A stretch of 7,600 nucleotides of DNA from positions 1-7,600 of the forward strand of contig SCTE01000145.1 of assembly GCA_004298915.1 (NCBI GenBank), written 5' to 3'. How positions within the stretch are numbered: position 1 is the stretch's first letter; every line of letters begins with the position of its first letter. A program made the translations under genes and the position numbers. Below are positions 5,360 to 7,600 of the stretch, in pieces. Under the pieces are notes generated by a model. It was not told the DNA's origin, did not search any database, and saw nothing but the letters and a program-made list of their open reading frames with translations. Origin of the DNA: Chloroflexota bacterium. Lineage in GTDB: Bacteria > Chloroflexota > Limnocylindria > Limnocylindrales > CSP1-4.

Positions 5360-7321
5360 ATGACCGATCCGATCCGCTCCACGCTGCCCCGGGCCGTCGA
5401 CGACGATTCGTCGATCCCCGCGACCGATCACTCGGTCTCGCGGGACGACCTGCGCGACGTGGCCATCGTGGCCCATGTCGATCACGGCAAGACCACGCTC
5501 GTGGACGCGATGCTCCGCCAGACGGGCACGTTCCGGGCCAATGAGGCCGTGGTGGACCGGGTCCTCGATTCGGGCGACCTGGAACGAGAGAAGGGCATCA
5601 CGATCCTGGCCAAGCAGACGACCGTGGACCACGACGGCGTTCGCCTGAACATCGTGGACACCCCCGGCCACGCCGACTTCGGCGGCGAGGTCGAACGCTC
5701 GCTGCTCATGGTGGACAGCGTCCTGCTGCTCGTGGACGCGGCCGAGGGCCCCTTGCCCCAGACCCGCTACGTCCTCCAGAAGGCGATGGCGCGACGCCTT
5801 CCGGTCGTCGTGGCGCTCAACAAGATCGATCGCGCCGATGCCCGGCCGGCCGAGGTCCTCGATGCGGTCTATGAGCTGTTCATCGATCTCGGGGCCGACG
5901 ACGACCAGATCGACTTCCCGGTGGTCTACACGAACGCCAAGCTCGGGACGGCAACGCTCGACCTGGCGGTCCCGGGCACGGACCTCAAGCCGCTCCTCGA
6001 CCTGCTCGTCCGCGTCACGCCCCCGCCGCGCCACACGCCGAACCACCCGCTTCAGCTCCTGGTCACGAACCTGAGCGCCAACGAGTACGTGGGGCGGATG
6101 GCGGTCGGGCGCATCCGGAACGGGACGATTCGCGTCGGCCAGCGGATCTCCGTCGTCCGCGAGGAGGCCGAGGACGCCTCCGGCAGCATCGAGCCCGGCC
6201 GGACGGTGACGATGTCGGGAACGGTCACGAGCCTCCAGACCGCGCACGGGATCGATCGGGTGGACATTCCCGAGGCGGGGCCCGGCGAGATCGTGTCGGT
6301 CGCCGGGCTGCCGGATGTCACGATCGGGGACACGATCACCGACCCCGCCGATCCGCGGCCCCTCCCGCGCCTCGATGTCGACGCCCCGACCCTGCGAATG
6401 ACGTTCGGCGTCAACACGTCGCCGATGGCGGGGCGCGAGGGCAAGTTCGTCACGTCGCGCCAGATCAAGGCCCGCCTCGACAAGGAGACCCTGGGCAATG
6501 TCTCGATCGAGGTGTACCCGACCGAATCGGGCGACACGTTCGAGGTCCGCGGCCGCGGCGAGCTCCAGCTGGCCGTCCTCATCGAGCAGATGCGGCGCGA
6601 AGGGTACGAACTCACCGCCTCACGGCCCGAGGTGATCCTGCGCGAGGTCGACGGCGAGATCCAGGAGCCGTACGAGCGCGTCACCATCGACATCCAGCCC
6701 GAGTACATCGGCGAGGTCCAGACCGCGCTCGCGGCGCGCAAGGGTCGCCTCGAACAGATGACCACCGACGCCGACAGCCGCGTCCGCCTCGAGTACGTCC
6801 TCCCGACCCGCGGGCTGATCGGCTATCGCGGGCAGCTCCTGACCGATACGCGAGGCACGGCGCTCTTGCACCAGCTGGGCGAGGGCTATGGCCCATGGGC
6901 CGGCGAGGTGACCCATCGCACCGCCGGCGTGCTGGTGAGCGATCGAAGCGGGACCTCGAACGCCTACGGGCTGTTCAACCTCCAGGAGCGGTCGGCGCTC
7001 CTGATCGGCGCCGGGGTCGAGGTCTACGAGGGCATGATCGTCGGCGAGAACGCACGCTCGGGCGACCTCGATGTCAACCCGACGAAGGAGAAGAAGCTCA
7101 CCAACATCCGGACGCACTCCCACGACGAGTCCCTCCGGCTGACGCCGCCGCGGCCCCTGACGCTCGAGACGGCGCTCGAATTCATCGCCGCCGACGAGCT
7201 CGTCGAGGTCACACCCGTCTCGATCCGCCTTCGCAAGCGCCTGCTGGCCAAGCACCTGCGGGAGCGCGAGCGAGGTCGCGAGTACGACCGGAGCCTCGTC
7301 GAGAGCTCGACCTCGGGGTAG
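5360..7321 (+). CDS. typA: Ribosome-associated translational GTPase TypA/BipA
   Basis: A 653-residue EF-G-like GTPase that binds the 70S ribosome and in other bacteria assists ribosome assembly, stress and cold growth. G motifs are clear: G1 AHVDHGKTTL (38-47), switch I EKGITI (77-82), G3 DTPGHADF (100-107) and G4 NKID (154-157). The G5 region reads YTNAKLG (190-196) where YASAxxG is usual. The beta-barrel domain II (about 230-330), EF-G-like domains III and V (GREGKFVTSRQI at 358-369, GRGELQLAVLIEQMRREG at 398-415, EPYERV, PTRGLIGYRGQLLTDTRG at 482-499) and the TypA-specific C-terminal domain (EVYEGMIVGENAR at 554-566, NPTKEKKLTNIR at 573-584, ADELVEVTPVSIRLRKR) are all present. It is longer than the usual ~610 residues, with about 30 extra acidic/polar residues before the G domain and a charged tail. 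The ATG at 5360 is supported by the promoter-like sequence, but a start nearer residue 31 cannot be excluded. Transcribed alone, divergent from the preceding gene. Confidence 0.96.
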   Translation: MTDPIRSTLPRAVDDDSSIPATDHSVSRDDLRDVAIVAHVDHGKTTLVDAMLRQTGTFRANEAVVDRVLDSGDLEREKGITILAKQTTVDHDGVRLNIVDTPGHADFGGEVERSLLMVDSVLLLVDAAEGPLPQTRYVLQKAMARRLPVVVALNKIDRADARPAEVLDAVYELFIDLGADDDQIDFPVVYTNAKLGTATLDLAVPGTDLKPLLDLLVRVTPPPRHTPNHPLQLLVTNLSANEYVGRMAVGRIRNGTIRVGQRISVVREEAEDASGSIEPGRTVTMSGTVTSLQTAHGIDRVDIPEAGPGEIVSVAGLPDVTIGDTITDPADPRPLPRLDVDAPTLRMTFGVNTSPMAGREGKFVTSRQIKARLDKETLGNVSIEVYPTESGDTFEVRGRGELQLAVLIEQMRREGYELTASRPEVILREVDGEIQEPYERVTIDIQPEYIGEVQTALAARKGRLEQMTTDADSRVRLEYVLPTRGLIGYRGQLLTDTRGTALLHQLGEGYGPWAGEVTHRTAGVLVSDRSGTSNAYGLFNLQERSALLIGAGVEVYEGMIVGENARSGDLDVNPTKEKKLTNIRTHSHDESLRLTPPRPLTLETALEFIAADELVEVTPVSIRLRKRLLAKHLRERERGREYDRSLVESSTSG

Positions 7322-7331
7322 TTCGCCGCGA

Positions 7332-7376
7332 TCCGGCCCGGCCCGTCCGGCCCGGCACTCCCGGCACGCCCGGCCC
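7332..7376. repeat. C-rich tract with repeated CCCGGC units
   Basis: The hexamer CCCGGC recurs at 7337, 7351, 7360 and 7369, and an 11-bp direct repeat, TCCGGCCCGGC, occurs at 7332-7342 and 7346-7356. The tract begins 10 bp after the typA stop in the gap between convergent genes. Seven CCC runs with loops of 2-6 nt, continuing to 7383, give the minus strand a canonical G-quadruplex pattern. Low-complexity drift in GC-rich DNA is the simplest origin. Confidence 0.6.
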
Positions 7377-7380
7377 AGAG

Positions 7381-7407
7381 CCCGGGCGCCTGGACGGCAG
7401 GCGCGGG
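7381..7407. terminator. Hairpin between convergent genes, possible bidirectional terminator
   Basis: GCGCCTG (7386-7392) pairs perfectly with CAGGCGC (7398-7404) around a 5-nt loop, GACGG. CCC (7381-7383) can add three pairs with GGG (7405-7407) across a 2-nt bulge. It sits 59 bp past the typA stop and 22 bp past the end of the convergent gene, where a shared terminator is expected. There is no T-tract on either strand, so the call rests on stem strength and position only. Confidence 0.35.
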
Positions 7408-7429
7408 TCCGATGGACGTCGGCCGCCGT

Positions 7430-7600
7430 TCAGCAGGGCGGTTTGAGTTCGGGCGCCACCGCGCCGGAGCCCTCCGAGAGCGTCGTCGCCGAGGTGACGA
7501 CCGACCGATCCGCCTGGACCTGGACAAGGGTCGCTCCACGACCCACGGTGACCGAGTCGAACAGCCCGCACGTGTCCGTGTAGAGCTCCACGACGACCGG
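7430..7600 (-). CDS. Unrecognised protein, C-terminal 56 residues (5' part beyond the window)
   Basis: The minus strand is open from the right edge to a TGA at 7430-7432 with no internal stop. 49 of its 56 codons end in G or C, matching the real genes here, and the peptide reads as protein rather than the Arg/Pro/Gly-rich strings of shadow frames. It begins PVVVELYTDTCG and includes VTVGRGATLVQVQADRSVV and a Ser/Thr-rich segment, ending KPPC. Alternating Val/Thr stretches suggest beta strands. Two Cys, one the last residue, could form a disulfide in an extracytoplasmic protein. I do not recognise the family, and the start and N-terminal part are missing. Convergent with typA, 108 bp apart. 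Confidence 0.6.
   Translation of the reverse strand, partial: PVVVELYTDTCGLFDSVTVGRGATLVQVQADRSVVTSATTLSEGSGAVAPELKPPC

Noticed and set aside
3762..5363. A 533-residue plus-strand frame crossing the transporter and the next gene
   Set aside because: It runs out of frame through a convincing ten-helix transporter and antisense to the nucleotidyltransferase-like gene; its translation is Arg/Pro/Gly-rich shadow sequence.
7024..7571. Minus-strand frames of 171 and 120 residues across the typA 3' end and the convergent gap
   Set aside because: They overlap the conserved C-terminal domain of TypA and have Arg/Ser/Pro-rich translations. The frame ending at 7430 has far better codon use.
1..7600. 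A mobile element, CRISPR array, defence island or biosynthetic cluster
   Set aside because: No transposase, integrase, terminal repeats, spaced direct repeats or defence-type domains were seen, and coding composition is uniform across the window.

Overview
The window is 7.6 kb from a strongly GC-rich bacterium in which G or C fills nearly all third codon positions. Every base from about 380 to 7321 is close to a normally sized bacterial gene, with short gaps. The order stringent-response synthetase end, hisS, aspS is common in Gram-positive-type and related lineages. GC content, TypA, bacterial-type AspRS and apparent leaderless starts fit Chloroflexota (for example Limnocylindria-like soil or freshwater groups) or Actinobacteriota. 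I cannot decide between these from sequence alone.

Layout, left to right. 1-249 (+) is the 3' end of a RelA/SpoT-type (p)ppGpp synthetase, its C-terminal ACT domain. 250-379 is a gap with strong hairpins and a promoter-like hexamer. 380-1699 (+) is hisS and 1743-3614 (+) is aspS. 3631-4560 (+) is a ten-helix EamA/DMT-family transporter. Convergent to it, 4581-5273 (-) is a protein with the overall pattern of a MobA/MocA-like nucleotidyltransferase but without the nucleotide-binding loop and the metal-binding Asp. Divergent from that across 86 bp, 5360-7321 (+) is typA/bipA. The right edge, 7430-7600 (-), holds the C-terminal 56 residues of an unrecognised protein. Between it and typA lies a C-rich tract with G-quadruplex potential on the minus strand and a GC-rich hairpin.

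The genes that can be recognised belong to translation and its stress control. HisRS and AspRS charge tRNA, RelA/SpoT reports amino-acid starvation, and TypA is a ribosome-associated GTPase. The transporter probably shares the aspS transcript; its substrate is unknown.

No mobile element, CRISPR array, tRNA or rRNA was seen. This is mostly a housekeeping region. The points most worth a second look are the recurrent -10-like hexamers 7-10 nt ahead of start codons (leaderless initiation), the degenerate nucleotidyltransferase, the possible non-discriminating AspRS, and the G-quadruplex candidate between convergent genes.
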